Assembly: GCA_048569615.1 (NCBI GenBank)
Contig: JBLIRK010000002.1
Span: forward strand, 40,613 to 104,612
Length of the DNA stretch: 64,000 nt
From: JAYEPK01 sp048569615
Lineage (GTDB): Archaea > Thermoplasmatota > Penumbrarchaeia > Penumbrarchaeales > Penumbrarchaeaceae
Reading direction: 5' to 3'
The position numbers and the translations under genes were made by a program. Position 1 is the first letter of the stretch; each line of letters begins with the position of its first letter. Shown here piece after piece: positions 15,638 through 24,208 of this stretch. The notes under the pieces are model-generated. The model did not search any database. It worked only from the letters and a program-made list of their open reading frames with translations, and was not told the origin of the DNA.

Positions 15638-17752
15638 TCAGGCGGTAATGTCCCCGCTCTCTCCGCAGTGGGGACACGTGACAGTGAAAGGACGGTTGTT
15701 CCTTATCACGGATCCCTTCACCTGCTCCTTGAAGCTCTCCCCGCAGTAGGGGCATTCAAGGACCACCTTGAGCATCTGCTCACCGGTCCCCGGTATCGGC
15801 GGTGCTTTTTTAACTCGTGAGGTGCTCTTTTCTTCAGCAGCGGACTTGGAAGAGGTCTCATCCTCCCTGGAAGGCTCGTTCGGTCCACTGCCGGAAACCT
15901 GGACCAGGTCGTGGACCTTGGGTCTTGCTCCCTCAGATGGAAATCCCCCATGGCGGCCGTCGGTGGGGACCGAGTGGACCCTTCCCTCCTCATCCACCAT
16001 CACCCCGATCTTCCTGAGCCTCGTCTCCAGTTTTCGCTTCCTTCCCCTACCAACGAACAGTATGATGAGGATCAATATAAGGACGAATAGAACAACCGGA
16101 GCTATGAACAGAAGGAATGATGTCAAACCTTGATTCGATGTAACACCGTTTCCGTCATCCACGAAGTCCAGGGTTACGGAGTCGGATCCGGTACTTCCGC
16201 TGGTGTCCCGTACGGTCAGCCGGATCTCAAGACCTTTTCCCTTGTCGCCGCTCCTCCAGGTCACCTCAGGACCCCTGTGAGTGCTGCCGTCGGGCATGGT
16301 CCATATGTAGCTTATCGGATCTCCGTCGGGATCGTAGGAGCCGGAGCCGTCGAAGGTGACATCCTCCATTACTGTCCTTGTATAGTAGCCTCCCACAACC
16401 GTGATCTTGGCCACGGGAGGGCTGTTGAGGTCCCTCTTGGTGGGTTGGAAGGACAGGGTCAGAACCTCCATATCCTCATTACCGACAATATCCTGGGCAG
16501 CCGCTCCCACCCAGAAAACTGAATTGGGATCGAGATCGGTAAGGATGATGCTGCTTGTATCGATAGATCCCAGTGTTTCATAGGGGGTCAGGCCTTCCGT
16601 GTCAGAGAAGCTGAACTCCTCCAGGTAGATGTTGTAAACAGCGAAATCCTGTGCAAGAGAGGGATACCAGCTGATGGACACAGCACCCTCGTCAATTACT
16701 TCGACGTCGAGTCCCTCTATCCTTGCCGGAGGCTGCGTGTCGTAGGGATCGTATCCCCTGCCGGAAACCGAAATATCGTCCAAAAACCATCCGGCACCTC
16801 TTCCGGACTCCGAGGATGCCAATGTGAACCTTAACCTGGTTCTCGAGCCGATGAACGAGGAGAGATCGAACTCGGCATGCGTCCATCTCGAGGTCCCAAC
16901 GAATGCATCCTGGCCGTTAAAACCTCCTGTTATATTGTCTCCAAGTTTTCCATAGATCGTATCGAGGGAATGTGCGACTTCCCACCCGGTTTCCTCTGAA
17001 AAGGCCTGCACGACCCCGCCTGAGGAGCCTACGGATCCTTGAAAATCATAACTATGATAGAGATGGAGAGAAGCATCGGTGTAGTAAGTGAGGTCTATCC
17101 AGTCGGATTCAAGTGATACAAGGGTGGATCCGTTGAAGCCGGGTCCTCCCTCCGGACTTCCATCCAGGGCACCGGCAAAGTACACCCTGTTCCTGGATAT
17201 CGTTGTGGTATTATCCCATTCATCCGGCCCCATCACCCACCAGGTAGATCCTTCGGGCTCACCATCTACGGTCCAGTGATCGATACCCCCTTCGCAATCC
17301 TCATAAAAAAGAACCTCCACCGCTCTGATATTGTATGATAGACCATCTATGTAGGTCCCGTTGATGGTCAGATTGATCCACCCTCTGTAGTTGCCTGTTT
17401 CAGATGGATACCAGGTCACCACACTGCGATCCAAATGCTTCGGGATCACATTTTCTCCCACGGAGAACTCGAATTCCCCGCCGGATGTCTCTATGAATAC
17501 TGATACCTCGGCAAATGACGTATCCGCGGCATCCGGATTCGAAACCTCGATAACGACAGAGGTCGGTTCTCCCACATACACAACGGGAGGGATATGGCAG
17601 CCGTCCGAGAGCCGGAGGTCATCACCAGCCCTGGTTTGGCGGGAATGAAATGAATGAACACCGCTGGCGAAGGAAAATAGGAGGAGGGCCACTGCTGGTA
17701 AAAGTATCAGCAGTACGAATGCCATATTCGACATATCCTTCCGCCTGCTCAT
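15638..17752 (-). CDS. Anchored surface protein with FnIII and PKD domains and a cytoplasmic zinc ribbon
   Basis: 704 residues. Signal/anchor helix at residues 10-30, then a conserved beta domain (residues ~50-150), a jelly-roll of the MAM/immune-inhibitor-A type (EDCEGGIDHW to WFLDDISVSG), a fibronectin III domain (ARIEGLDVEVIDEGAVSISW), and a PKD domain (FDGSGSYDPDGDPISYIW). A membrane helix (LFIAPVVLFVLILILIILFV) follows. The ~130-residue cytoplasmic tail ends in a zinc ribbon, CPYCGESF...CPHCGESG. A zinc ribbon inside the cell on a surface protein is unusual. TTTAAAT near 17776 would place the start site at the ATG itself, suggesting a leaderless mRNA. Confidence 0.82.
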   Translation of the reverse strand: MSRRKDMSNMAFVLLILLPAVALLLFSFASGVHSFHSRQTRAGDDLRLSDGCHIPPVVYVGEPTSVVIEVSNPDAADTSFAEVSVFIETSGGEFEFSVGENVIPKHLDRSVVTWYPSETGNYRGWINLTINGTYIDGLSYNIRAVEVLFYEDCEGGIDHWTVDGEPEGSTWWVMGPDEWDNTTTISRNRVYFAGALDGSPEGGPGFNGSTLVSLESDWIDLTYYTDASLHLYHSYDFQGSVGSSGGVVQAFSEETGWEVAHSLDTIYGKLGDNITGGFNGQDAFVGTSRWTHAEFDLSSFIGSRTRLRFTLASSESGRGAGWFLDDISVSGRGYDPYDTQPPARIEGLDVEVIDEGAVSISWYPSLAQDFAVYNIYLEEFSFSDTEGLTPYETLGSIDTSSIILTDLDPNSVFWVGAAAQDIVGNEDMEVLTLSFQPTKRDLNSPPVAKITVVGGYYTRTVMEDVTFDGSGSYDPDGDPISYIWTMPDGSTHRGPEVTWRSGDKGKGLEIRLTVRDTSGSTGSDSVTLDFVDDGNGVTSNQGLTSFLLFIAPVVLFVLILILIILFVGRGRKRKLETRLRKIGVMVDEEGRVHSVPTDGRHGGFPSEGARPKVHDLVQVSGSGPNEPSREDETSSKSAAEEKSTSRVKKAPPIPGTGEQMLKVVLECPYCGESFKEQVKGSVIRNNRPFTVTCPHCGESGDITA

Positions 17753-17785
17753 CGGTCATGATTGCGAAAGTATCCATTTAAACCT

Positions 17786-18565
17786 TTAGGAGGAGGTGTC
17801 GAAGAACCGCTGGATAGCATCTTCCAATGCCCTCGCACCCAATGTTGCCGGGCCGTTAATAAAAACATCCGTAAGGGTGCCAGTGAATTCGCTTGGTTGG
17901 GAATTTATCTCCACGAGCAGGCCGCCGTTTGCCTTTGCAATAATCGGAATCGAAGCTGCAGGATGGACGATGCCAGAGGTCCCGATCACCAGTATGTTGG
18001 GCCCCTTTGATGCGGTCTCAACCGCCCTGCCGAGGGCGTCCTCGGGCAGCATCTCCCCGAAGAATACGATATCCGGTCTCTTTATGGAGCTGCAGCGGCA
18101 TTTGATTGAGAATCCTGACCAGGTGGAAGGATCCAGTACTTCCTTCCTTCCGCAATCCATGCAGTATATTCTCCTCGCATTGCCGTGAAGCTCGATCAGG
18201 TCCCTGGTACCCGCCATGGCATGCAGGCCGTCCACATTCTGCGTTACAACCGGCCCTATCCAGCCTTTACCCTCCATTCTCGCAAGAGCTCTGTGAGCCT
18301 CATTGGGCATTGATCTCATGGAACCCTCGATTATCTCCCTCAGCATCTCCCATGACCTCTCCGGATGGACCCTGAAAGTGTCGATATGCCCGTATTCATA
18401 AGGATCGTAACGGTCCCAGAGTCCCCCCTCCCCGCGAAACGGGGGGATGTTGGACTCAACAGAGACGCCCGCACCCGTCAGGACCAGGATGGGCAGATCG
18501 TCCGAGAGAAGTTCTGCTGCCCGGTCGGCGGCTGTTTGGATGCTTTCTTCATAATGCATGGGCAT
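17786..18565 (-). CDS. cobB: Sir2-family NAD-dependent protein deacylase
   Basis: 259 residues from the ATG at 18565 (a GTG six bases upstream and an ATG six bases downstream are alternatives). Removes acyl groups from lysines using NAD; archaeal targets include Alba and other chromatin proteins (family knowledge). Rossmann motif GAGVS at 31-35, the NAD/substrate motif TQNVDGLH at 108-115, catalytic H127 in ELHGN, and the FFGEMLPE segment. Zinc ligands are C135 and C138, with the second pair spaced C156-x-C158 rather than the usual CxxC. A TTTAAACC box near 18638 is a likely promoter. Monocistronic by its surroundings. Confidence 0.93.
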   Translation of the reverse strand: MPMHYEESIQTAADRAAELLSDDLPILVLTGAGVSVESNIPPFRGEGGLWDRYDPYEYGHIDTFRVHPERSWEMLREIIEGSMRSMPNEAHRALARMEGKGWIGPVVTQNVDGLHAMAGTRDLIELHGNARRIYCMDCGRKEVLDPSTWSGFSIKCRCSSIKRPDIVFFGEMLPEDALGRAVETASKGPNILVIGTSGIVHPAASIPIIAKANGGLLVEINSQPSEFTGTLTDVFINGPATLGARALEDAIQRFFDTSS

Positions 18566-18725
18566 CAGCACTCATAGGGTTCATCCCAGGTCAGCTTTGG
18601 AACATTCATCATCTGCCCCTTCTTGATGAAAGAGGAGGTTTAAAGAGATACCTATTAGCATCCTGCTTCCGAGGCAATCACTTTATATGCATTGGTCATC
18701 GATACGCTGACAAGGGGGCTGCATC

Positions 18726-19106
18726 TTGAACCGCGAGGATTACATCTATTACCAGTTCATGAAAAAGGTGACTGAGGATGAGTTCATCTCCTTGGACGAG
18801 AGCGGACTCATTCTCATACTGGAGGACCGTTTGGGACTTTCGGATGACAGGATGGACGAGATCATGGGATGGATTGAGGAGGAAAAAGAGCCTCCCGTCG
18901 GCAAGGAAAAGTTGGATAGATTGAAGAACGATACATCCAACCATGATTACGAACTCAGGATATACGAATTGATCCTGGCGGAGGCTCTGAGGGATGTCAA
19001 GATCGAAAGGGACGAGAAGGACCTCCTGATGATGCTCACTAAGATAATGAACGTAACCGAGGAGGAGCGTCAAGATATATACTCAAGGATTAAGGAATCC
19101 AAATGA
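18726..19106 (+). CDS. Small acidic helical protein (TerB-like?), first gene of a repair operon
   Basis: 126 residues, predicted all-helical and acidic, no signal peptide. TTG start at 18726 with GGGGG upstream; a TTTATATGC box at 18681-18689 gives a promoter at the right distance. The C-terminal half (IYELILAEALRDVKIERDEK, then LLMMLTKIMNVTEEERQDI) resembles the helical TerB-like fold seen in stress proteins, but this is weak. Its stop overlaps the next start (ATGA), so it is translationally coupled to the DNA glycosylase. Function unknown; the coupling suggests a role in DNA or oxidative-damage response. Confidence 0.75.
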   Translation: MNREDYIYYQFMKKVTEDEFISLDESGLILILEDRLGLSDDRMDEIMGWIEEEKEPPVGKEKLDRLKNDTSNHDYELRIYELILAEALRDVKIERDEKDLLMMLTKIMNVTEEERQDIYSRIKESK

Positions 19107-19759
19107 GCGGAGCCGAGGAGACCAGGGAGCATCTCAGGAGCATCTATTCAGAATTGAAGTCTCCCATCGAGGAGAGGCTGGGAGAGTTCGAGAGGATATG
19201 GAAGAGCAGGGACGGAATTCCCGCCCTGAAGGAGCTCCTATTCTGCATATTGACCCCCCAATCAAAGGCGGAGCTCTGCTGGGGAGCCGTGGAGGATATG
19301 GCCTGCACGGATGTACTTCTCAGAGGAGATTACAACCAGGTGCTGGAAGCGGTGGGCAGGGTTCGGTTCAAGTACAAGAAGGCCGGCTACCTAATCGAGG
19401 CAAGGGACAGGTTCTACACGGACGGCAGATCAACGCTGATAGAATGGATCGATGGCCTGGGAGATCCCCTGACAGCCAGGGAATGGTTCGTCAAGAACAT
19501 AAGAGGCCTGGGATACAAGGAGGCAAGCCACTTTCTGAGGAATATCGGGCTGGGAAATGAAATCGCCATCCTGGACCGCCATATTCTGAGAAACCTTGTG
19601 AAATGCGGAGTGATAGAAAGCATCCCATCCTCAATTTCGGGTAATAGGTATCTGGAGACAGAGGCAAGGATGAGGAGATTCTCGGAAAAGATTGATATCC
19701 CGCTCTCCCATCTTGACCTCGTATTTTGGTATATGGCCAACGGGAACATCTTCAAATGA
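19103..19759 (+). CDS. ogg: Ogg2-family 8-oxoguanine DNA glycosylase/AP lyase
   Basis: 218 residues, the usual Ogg2 length. Removes 8-oxoguanine from DNA and nicks the strand by beta-elimination. The helix-hairpin-helix region is GLGYKEASHFLRNIG, with the Schiff-base lysine K139, and the conserved aspartate is D158 in AILDRHILRNL. The N-terminal FCILTPQSKAELCW is also typical. Starts within the previous gene (ATGA overlap) and is followed nine bases later by the free methionine sulfoxide reductase, forming an oxidative-damage repair operon. Confidence 0.93.
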   Translation: MSGAEETREHLRSIYSELKSPIEERLGEFERIWKSRDGIPALKELLFCILTPQSKAELCWGAVEDMACTDVLLRGDYNQVLEAVGRVRFKYKKAGYLIEARDRFYTDGRSTLIEWIDGLGDPLTAREWFVKNIRGLGYKEASHFLRNIGLGNEIAILDRHILRNLVKCGVIESIPSSISGNRYLETEARMRRFSEKIDIPLSHLDLVFWYMANGNIFK

Positions 19760-19768
19760 GGTACGGAA

Positions 19769-20233
19769 ATGACCCTTGAGGAGAAGGACATCCCCCGCAT
19801 CCTTGAAAATGCCAAGGCAATCATCGAGGATGGGGAAGGGCATAAGTTGGAACGGATCTGCACCATGCTGAGGAAGGAGATCGACCATTACGACTGGGTC
19901 GGGTTCTACATAGTGGAAAGCGGTAGGGAAAGGGAGCTGATCCTCGGCCCCTACTCCGGAGAGCCCACCGAGCATACCAGAATTTCCTTCGGGCAAGGTA
20001 TCTGCGGTCAGGCTGCCGATACCGGGAGGCTCTTTCTGATCCAAGATGTTTCCAGGGAAACCAATTACCTCTCCTGCTCCCCGGAAGTGAGGTCGGAGAT
20101 CGTTCTTCCGATATTCAGGAGCGGAGAGCTGGCAGGCGAGCTTGACATAGATTCGCATCAGCTCGAACCCTTCACTGAGACCGATGAAAAGCTGCTGGGC
20201 GAGATATGCGTCATGGCGGCTCCCCTGCTATGA
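19769..20233 (+). CDS. GAF-domain free methionine-(R)-sulfoxide reductase
   Basis: 154 residues, a single GAF domain. Family fRMsr/YebR reduces free Met-R-sulfoxide. Signature segments are WVGFYIVE, FGQGICGQAA, SEIVLPI and LDIDSHQLEPF. Two of the family cysteines are seen, C79 (GICG) and C103 (NYLSC); the third is absent, so the resolving mechanism may differ. GAGGT precedes the ATG. Third gene of the operon with Ogg2. Its last 23 bases overlap the 3' end of sfsA on the other strand. Confidence 0.88.
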   Translation: MTLEEKDIPRILENAKAIIEDGEGHKLERICTMLRKEIDHYDWVGFYIVESGRERELILGPYSGEPTEHTRISFGQGICGQAADTGRLFLIQDVSRETNYLSCSPEVRSEIVLPIFRSGELAGELDIDSHQLEPFTETDEKLLGEICVMAAPLL

Positions 20234-20948
20234 TCCGCCATTCACTGCAGAGAGGGACTTCACCTTTGTGGACCAAAAGGTCCCGATCGTATTCGAAGAG
20301 AAGAGGATATACCTCCAATCCCGCCTCGAGTCCGTCACGGAACGCCGCTGCAAAACCGGGATCCCTTTCCTCAAACGGAGCGAAGCATCCGGGCGGAGGT
20401 CCGAGGACAAGTATCATTACCGCAGCCCTATATCCTTCTTCAAGGAGGCCCTTGAGCTCTTGTATGTGACGTTTTCCCCTTTCCGTGGGCGCATCCGGGA
20501 AGAGGGCACGGCCATCAATTGTAAGGGAGCAACCCTTGACCTCCATGAAGATGGCATCCCCCCTGTCATCGACGATCCTAAAATCCAGCCTGCTCCTTCC
20601 AACGGCGACCTCGGCCTTCAAACTTTGAATGGCTCCAAAAGGGGAGGTCTCGGGATCGTTTAGAACGGCTTCCGCGATCCTTCTGTGGTAAGAGGAATTG
20701 ATGAGCACCCATCTGTCCCCGACTCCACCGGCGACAACGTCGAAGGCGGTCTTCCTTCCTTCCCTTCCAGCCCTCTTAAGCAGGAGCCTTGACCTTGGCC
20801 TAAGTATCTCTCCGAGCCTTCCAGGATCATGGAGATGGGCTTTCTCCATCTTTCCATCCTCAAGCTCGGCCACTACGACGAACCTGTTCGGCCTATCGAT
20901 GAAACGGGCGGAGATATCCGACGGTAAGGGTATGCAGAGCTCTTCCAT
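20211..20948 (-). CDS. sfsA: SfsA-family protein (predicted nuclease-like)
   Basis: 245 residues from the ATG at 20948. SfsA proteins contain an OB-like N-terminal part and a PD-(D/E)XK-like fold; their cellular role is unsettled. Family segments seen are ARFIDRPNRFVV, HLHDPGRLGEIL, FMEVKGCSLTIDGRALFPD (catalytic-like E and K), and PTERGKRHIQEL. A longer in-frame start exists upstream, but it would include the TATA box (TATATATAATG near 20975), so the shorter start is preferred. Divergent from the flavin reductase-rubredoxin gene and 3'-overlapping the methionine sulfoxide reductase gene. Confidence 0.92.
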   Translation of the reverse strand: MEELCIPLPSDISARFIDRPNRFVVVAELEDGKMEKAHLHDPGRLGEILRPRSRLLLKRAGREGRKTAFDVVAGGVGDRWVLINSSYHRRIAEAVLNDPETSPFGAIQSLKAEVAVGRSRLDFRIVDDRGDAIFMEVKGCSLTIDGRALFPDAPTERGKRHIQELKGLLEEGYRAAVMILVLGPPPGCFAPFEERDPGFAAAFRDGLEAGLEVYPLLFEYDRDLLVHKGEVPLCSEWRIIAGEPP

Positions 20949-21013
20949 GTGTCCGAACAATGGCCTCAAAATCATTATATATATCGCCAACTTTGGGAAT
21001 TTTAGGTGGGTAA
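20949..21013. promoter_or_regulatory. Divergent promoter between sfsA and the flavin reductase-rubredoxin gene
   Basis: A 65-base spacer with AT-rich TATATATAA near 20975-20985, readable on both strands. On the minus strand it would start transcription just before the sfsA ATG. On the plus strand the start would fall near 21003-21010, next to the GGTGGG site before the TTG at 21014. Confidence 0.5.
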
Positions 21014-21697
21014 TTGGTCGGTGAGACCCTCTTCAAGGTCACTTACGGGATGTACATAGTCAGCTCCCGCGAAGGAAGCCGATTGAACGGTCTGATAATC
21101 AACACCGCCAACCAGGTTACCTCATCCCCGCCGCAGGTTTCCATCAACATCTCCAAGGCGAACCTTACCCACGACATGATAATCAAGAGCAGGGTATTCT
21201 CCATATCCATTTTGAGGAAGGACACACCGATGAGGTTCATAGGAAAATGGGGTTTCAAATCCGGAAGGGACATAGACAAGTTCGAGGGGACCAAATACAA
21301 GTTCGGCCCTTCCGGAGCTCCCATAGTACTGGAAAATACCATCGGCTACATGGACCTCGAACTTGTGGACCATCTCGATGTCTCCACCCATACGATCTTC
21401 GTCGGGGAGGTCATAGAATCCGAGATCATAGAGGATTCCGAACCCCTGACCTATAATTACTACAGGGATGTGAAAGGCGGCAGGTCCTCGAAGAACGCAC
21501 CGACCTACGAAGGCTGGGGGAGCCTCAGCAAGGACATGTCCAGATTTATCTGCGGAAAATGCGGGTATGTCTACGATCCCATGGCCGGTGACAGGGATGG
21601 AAAGATACCCCCGGACACATCCTACGAAGAGCTCCCTTCGAATTGGGTATGCCCTCTTTGCGGGGCACCGAAGAGCGATTTCACCCGGGCTAACTGA
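21014..21697 (+). CDS. hrb: High-molecular-weight rubredoxin: flavin reductase domain fused to rubredoxin
   Basis: 227 residues. Residues 1-~160 are an FMN-binding split-barrel flavin reductase domain (YGMYIVSSREGSRLNGLIIN; LVDHLDVSTHTIFVGEV). Residues ~175-227 are a rubredoxin with two CxxC iron ligands (FICGKCGYVYDP; NWVCPLCGAPKSDF). The same fusion in anaerobes (Hrb) passes electrons from NAD(P)H to flavodiiron or rubrerythrin acceptors. TTG start with GGTGGG close upstream. First in a same-strand run with ferritin, peroxiredoxin and two rubrerythrin-like genes, which fits electron supply to oxygen and peroxide reduction. Confidence 0.92.
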   Translation: MVGETLFKVTYGMYIVSSREGSRLNGLIINTANQVTSSPPQVSINISKANLTHDMIIKSRVFSISILRKDTPMRFIGKWGFKSGRDIDKFEGTKYKFGPSGAPIVLENTIGYMDLELVDHLDVSTHTIFVGEVIESEIIEDSEPLTYNYYRDVKGGRSSKNAPTYEGWGSLSKDMSRFICGKCGYVYDPMAGDRDGKIPPDTSYEELPSNWVCPLCGAPKSDFTRAN

Positions 21698-21750
21698 TTA
21701 TGGGCAAATTTGATATAACACCAGATTTAACCTGGGTTCGAGGGATTTAG

Positions 21751-22257
21751 ATGTTAAAGGACAATATGTTGAAAGCCCTGAACGACCAGGTGAGAGAAGA
21801 GACCTATTCGGCCTATCTTTATCAGGCCATGTCAGCCTTCTGTGACTTCAAAGGCTACAGGGGTTTTGCCCACTGGTTCGATATCCAGGCCCAGGAGGAG
21901 CAGATACATGCCAGAAAGATATACGATTTCATCCTCGAGAGGGGAGGCCAGGTAAGACTGGACACGATCAAGGCGCCCCCATTCGAATTTGGCACACCGC
22001 TGGATATGTTCAAGGCTGCCCTGGAGCATGAAGAATACATCACCGACCGGATCAACGGCCTGGTGGAGCTCTCCCACGATATCAGGGACCACGCCAGCTT
22101 CAATTTCCTCCAGTGGTTTATCGCTGAGCAGGTGGAAGAGGAAGCCACGGCCAGCGAGCTTGTGGACAAGCTGACTCTGATAGGGGACCATACCGGCGCC
22201 CTGTTCCAGTTGGACAGGGAGCTTGCCGGAAGACCGGCACCTTCGGCTGCTGAGTGA
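21751..22257 (+). CDS. ftn: Ferritin (iron storage, ferroxidase)
   Basis: 168 residues, typical bacterial/archaeal FtnA length. Four-helix bundle with the diiron residues in REETYSAYLYQA, QAQEEQIHARKIYDFI (E-x-x-H), LEHEEYITDRINGL and FIAEQVEEEATASELV. Oxidises and stores iron, limiting Fenton chemistry. ATG at 21751, preceded by GAGGG. A TTTGATATAAC box near 21709-21719 suggests its own promoter as well as possible read-through from the rubredoxin gene. Confidence 0.95.
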   Translation: MLKDNMLKALNDQVREETYSAYLYQAMSAFCDFKGYRGFAHWFDIQAQEEQIHARKIYDFILERGGQVRLDTIKAPPFEFGTPLDMFKAALEHEEYITDRINGLVELSHDIRDHASFNFLQWFIAEQVEEEATASELVDKLTLIGDHTGALFQLDRELAGRPAPSAAE

Positions 22258-22284
22258 TACAAATAACCATGCGGGGGAAGATAT

Positions 22285-22848
22285 ATGATCAAGATCGGAG
22301 AGCAGATTCCGGACCTTGAAGCCGAGGTCTACCAGAACTACGAGATCAAGAAAGTCAAGCTTTCCCAGTACAGGGGAAAATGGCTGGTCCTGGCCTTCTA
22401 TCCGGCCGATTTCACCTTTGTATGCCCGACGGAGCTCGAGGACCTCGCCAACAATTACACGCATTTCAAGAACGAGAATGCGGAGATCATTTCGATCTCC
22501 ACGGATACGGCATATGTGCACCTTGCATGGCATAACGATTCTCCCGCCATCGGAAAGGTCAACTATCCCATGATGGCGGATCCCACGGGTAGGATATGCA
22601 GGACCTTCGGAACTTATATCGAGGATGAGGGCCTATCCCAGAGAGCGACCTTGATCATCGATCCCGACGGGATCCTGAAGGCCATGGACATCCACGACAA
22701 CTCCATAGGAAGGACAGCCAAGGAGATCCTAAGGAAGCTCCAGGCTGCCTCTTATGTCCGGGAGAATCCCGGAATGGTATGCCCTGCCAACTGGCAGAAG
22801 GGGGATGAAGCCATGGACAAATCCCTGGATAAGGTCGGAAAGATCTGA
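22285..22848 (+). CDS. ahpC: AhpC-type 2-Cys peroxiredoxin
   Basis: 187 residues. Reduces hydrogen and alkyl peroxides. Peroxidatic C47 in ADFTFVCPTE and resolving C166 in GMVCPANW are both present, so it is a typical 2-Cys enzyme. Its reductant is not AhpF here; the neighbouring rubredoxin fusion is a possible donor (inference). GGGGGA lies before the ATG. Starts 27 bases after ferritin. Confidence 0.95.
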   Translation: MIKIGEQIPDLEAEVYQNYEIKKVKLSQYRGKWLVLAFYPADFTFVCPTELEDLANNYTHFKNENAEIISISTDTAYVHLAWHNDSPAIGKVNYPMMADPTGRICRTFGTYIEDEGLSQRATLIIDPDGILKAMDIHDNSIGRTAKEILRKLQAASYVRENPGMVCPANWQKGDEAMDKSLDKVGKI

Positions 22849-22859
22849 AGGTGTATCCG

Positions 22860-23354
22860 ATGGACCTTGAACAGTTCGGTCTCGAGGAGCTGCTCCTTGC
22901 GGCCATTAAAAGCGAGATGGAGAGCAAAGCTGTATATGAACACCTGGCAAGGCAGGTGCCCAATGCTTATCTTTCGGACAAGCTGAGGTTCATTGCCCGG
23001 GAAGAGCAGAAGCACAGGGAATTTCTGGAGGGGGTCTTCAAGATGCAAATACAGAAACCCCTCGGAGAGCTGCCGTTGAGCTCACCCGTCCCGCTCCCCG
23101 AGGTGACCGTTTCCCAACCTTATGTGCCGGCATCGGAGGTCATATTCCAGGCAATGAAGGCAGAGGAGGCCGCATCCGATTTCTACAGATCGCTGGCGGA
23201 AAGGTTCCAAGGAGACAGCGAGACCAGGGAGACCCTGATATACCTTTCACAGATGGAGATGGGCCACTACAAGCTGCTAGAGGTAGAGAAGGCACACCTT
23301 GACAGCTCTGAGGATTACGAGGTAGAATGGGAGATGATGCACGCCGGTCCTTGA
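22860..23354 (+). CDS. Rubrerythrin-like diiron protein without rubredoxin domain
   Basis: 164 residues. Two halves of a ferritin-like bundle: KSEMESKAVYEHLA with REEQKHREFLEGVF, and KAEEAASDFYRSLA with QMEMGHYKLLEVEK, each with an E-x-x-H type motif, so a diiron site is likely. No CxxC pairs, unlike full rubrerythrin. I chose the ATG at 22860 because AAGGTG lies six bases upstream; a GTG at 22851 is the alternative. 11 bases after the peroxiredoxin gene. Likely an oxygen or peroxide scavenging or iron protein. Confidence 0.85.
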   Translation: MDLEQFGLEELLLAAIKSEMESKAVYEHLARQVPNAYLSDKLRFIAREEQKHREFLEGVFKMQIQKPLGELPLSSPVPLPEVTVSQPYVPASEVIFQAMKAEEAASDFYRSLAERFQGDSETRETLIYLSQMEMGHYKLLEVEKAHLDSSEDYEVEWEMMHAGP

Positions 23355-23452
23355 GCCGGTCGCATCTCCCTTTGCTCTTCCCGAAAATCAGATTCTTCCA
23401 TTTTCAAATCCTTTATTTACGATGGCCACTTTAACCCGAATGAGGTACAGCA

Positions 23453-24028
23453 ATGCCGTCATTAAAGGGAACTAAAACGGAGAAGAACCTTCTTGCAGCC
23501 TTTGCAGGGGAATCACAGGCGAGGAACAGATATACATTCTTTGCGAAACAGGCAAAGAAGGAGGGTTTCGAGGCTATATCTGCCATCTTTCTCGAAACCG
23601 CGGAGAACGAGAAGGAACATGCCAAGCTCTTCTTCAAACATCTGGAGGGGGGTATGGTCGAGATCACTGCAATGTATCCAGCCGGAGTGATAGGCAACAC
23701 CATAGAGAACCTGAGGGCCGCCGCAAATGGCGAGAACGAGGAATGGACCGTCCTGTATCCTGGATTTGCAAAGATCGCCGATGAGGAGGGTTTCCCGGAG
23801 GTCGCAAAGACCTTCAGGATGGTGGCAAAGGTCGAGGTGGAGCACGAGAAGAGGTATAACTCTCTCATCCATGATCTTGAGGAGGGATCTTTCTTCAATA
23901 GGGAAGAGAAGATCAAATGGAAATGCCGGAACTGCGGCTACATCCACGAGGGGGCGACAGCACCGGAGATCTGTCCGGCATGCAATCATCCCCAGGCTTA
24001 CTTCGAACCCCTCTGCAAGAACTACTGA
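23453..24028 (+). CDS. rbr: Rubrerythrin (peroxide reductase)
   Basis: 191 residues. N-terminal diiron four-helix bundle (FAGESQARNRYTFFAKQA; TAENEKEHAKLFF; AKVEVEHEKRY) and a C-terminal rubredoxin-like domain with CRNCGYIHEG and CPACNHPQAYF. Reduces hydrogen peroxide to water with electrons from rubredoxin-type donors. A TTTATTTACG box near 23411 and GAGGTA before the ATG suggest a separate promoter from the upstream genes. Last gene of the oxidative-defence run. Confidence 0.96.
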   Translation: MPSLKGTKTEKNLLAAFAGESQARNRYTFFAKQAKKEGFEAISAIFLETAENEKEHAKLFFKHLEGGMVEITAMYPAGVIGNTIENLRAAANGENEEWTVLYPGFAKIADEEGFPEVAKTFRMVAKVEVEHEKRYNSLIHDLEEGSFFNREEKIKWKCRNCGYIHEGATAPEICPACNHPQAYFEPLCKNY

Positions 24029-24208
24029 ACACAAGAGAGAAATGGGTGGGCAGGGAGATCTGGGGGGGGACATATCTTGGAGAGATAGAGGTGTTGTGGG
24101 GAGAAAACGATTCTTTTTCCCTGCCCAATGTATATAATATTCCTCGGGTAAGTATTTAAAACGATTCCGCACATTCTCATTTTTCCGCCAAAACGGAGGT
24201 ATGCATAG
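24029..24208. other. Convergent 3' intergenic region with a 10-bp inverted repeat
   Basis: 180 bases between the convergent rbr and response-regulator genes. TGGGCAGGGA (24047-24056) and TCCCTGCCCA (24118-24127) form a perfect inverted repeat around a G-rich 61-base interior; the downstream arm is preceded by TTTTT. It may be a large terminator or an RNA element in the rbr 3' UTR. No credible ORF. Confidence 0.5.

Noticed and set aside
20211..20233. Sequencing error causing sfsA and the methionine reductase gene to overlap
   Set aside because: Both proteins end normally for their families; a 23-base tail-to-tail overlap is plausible.
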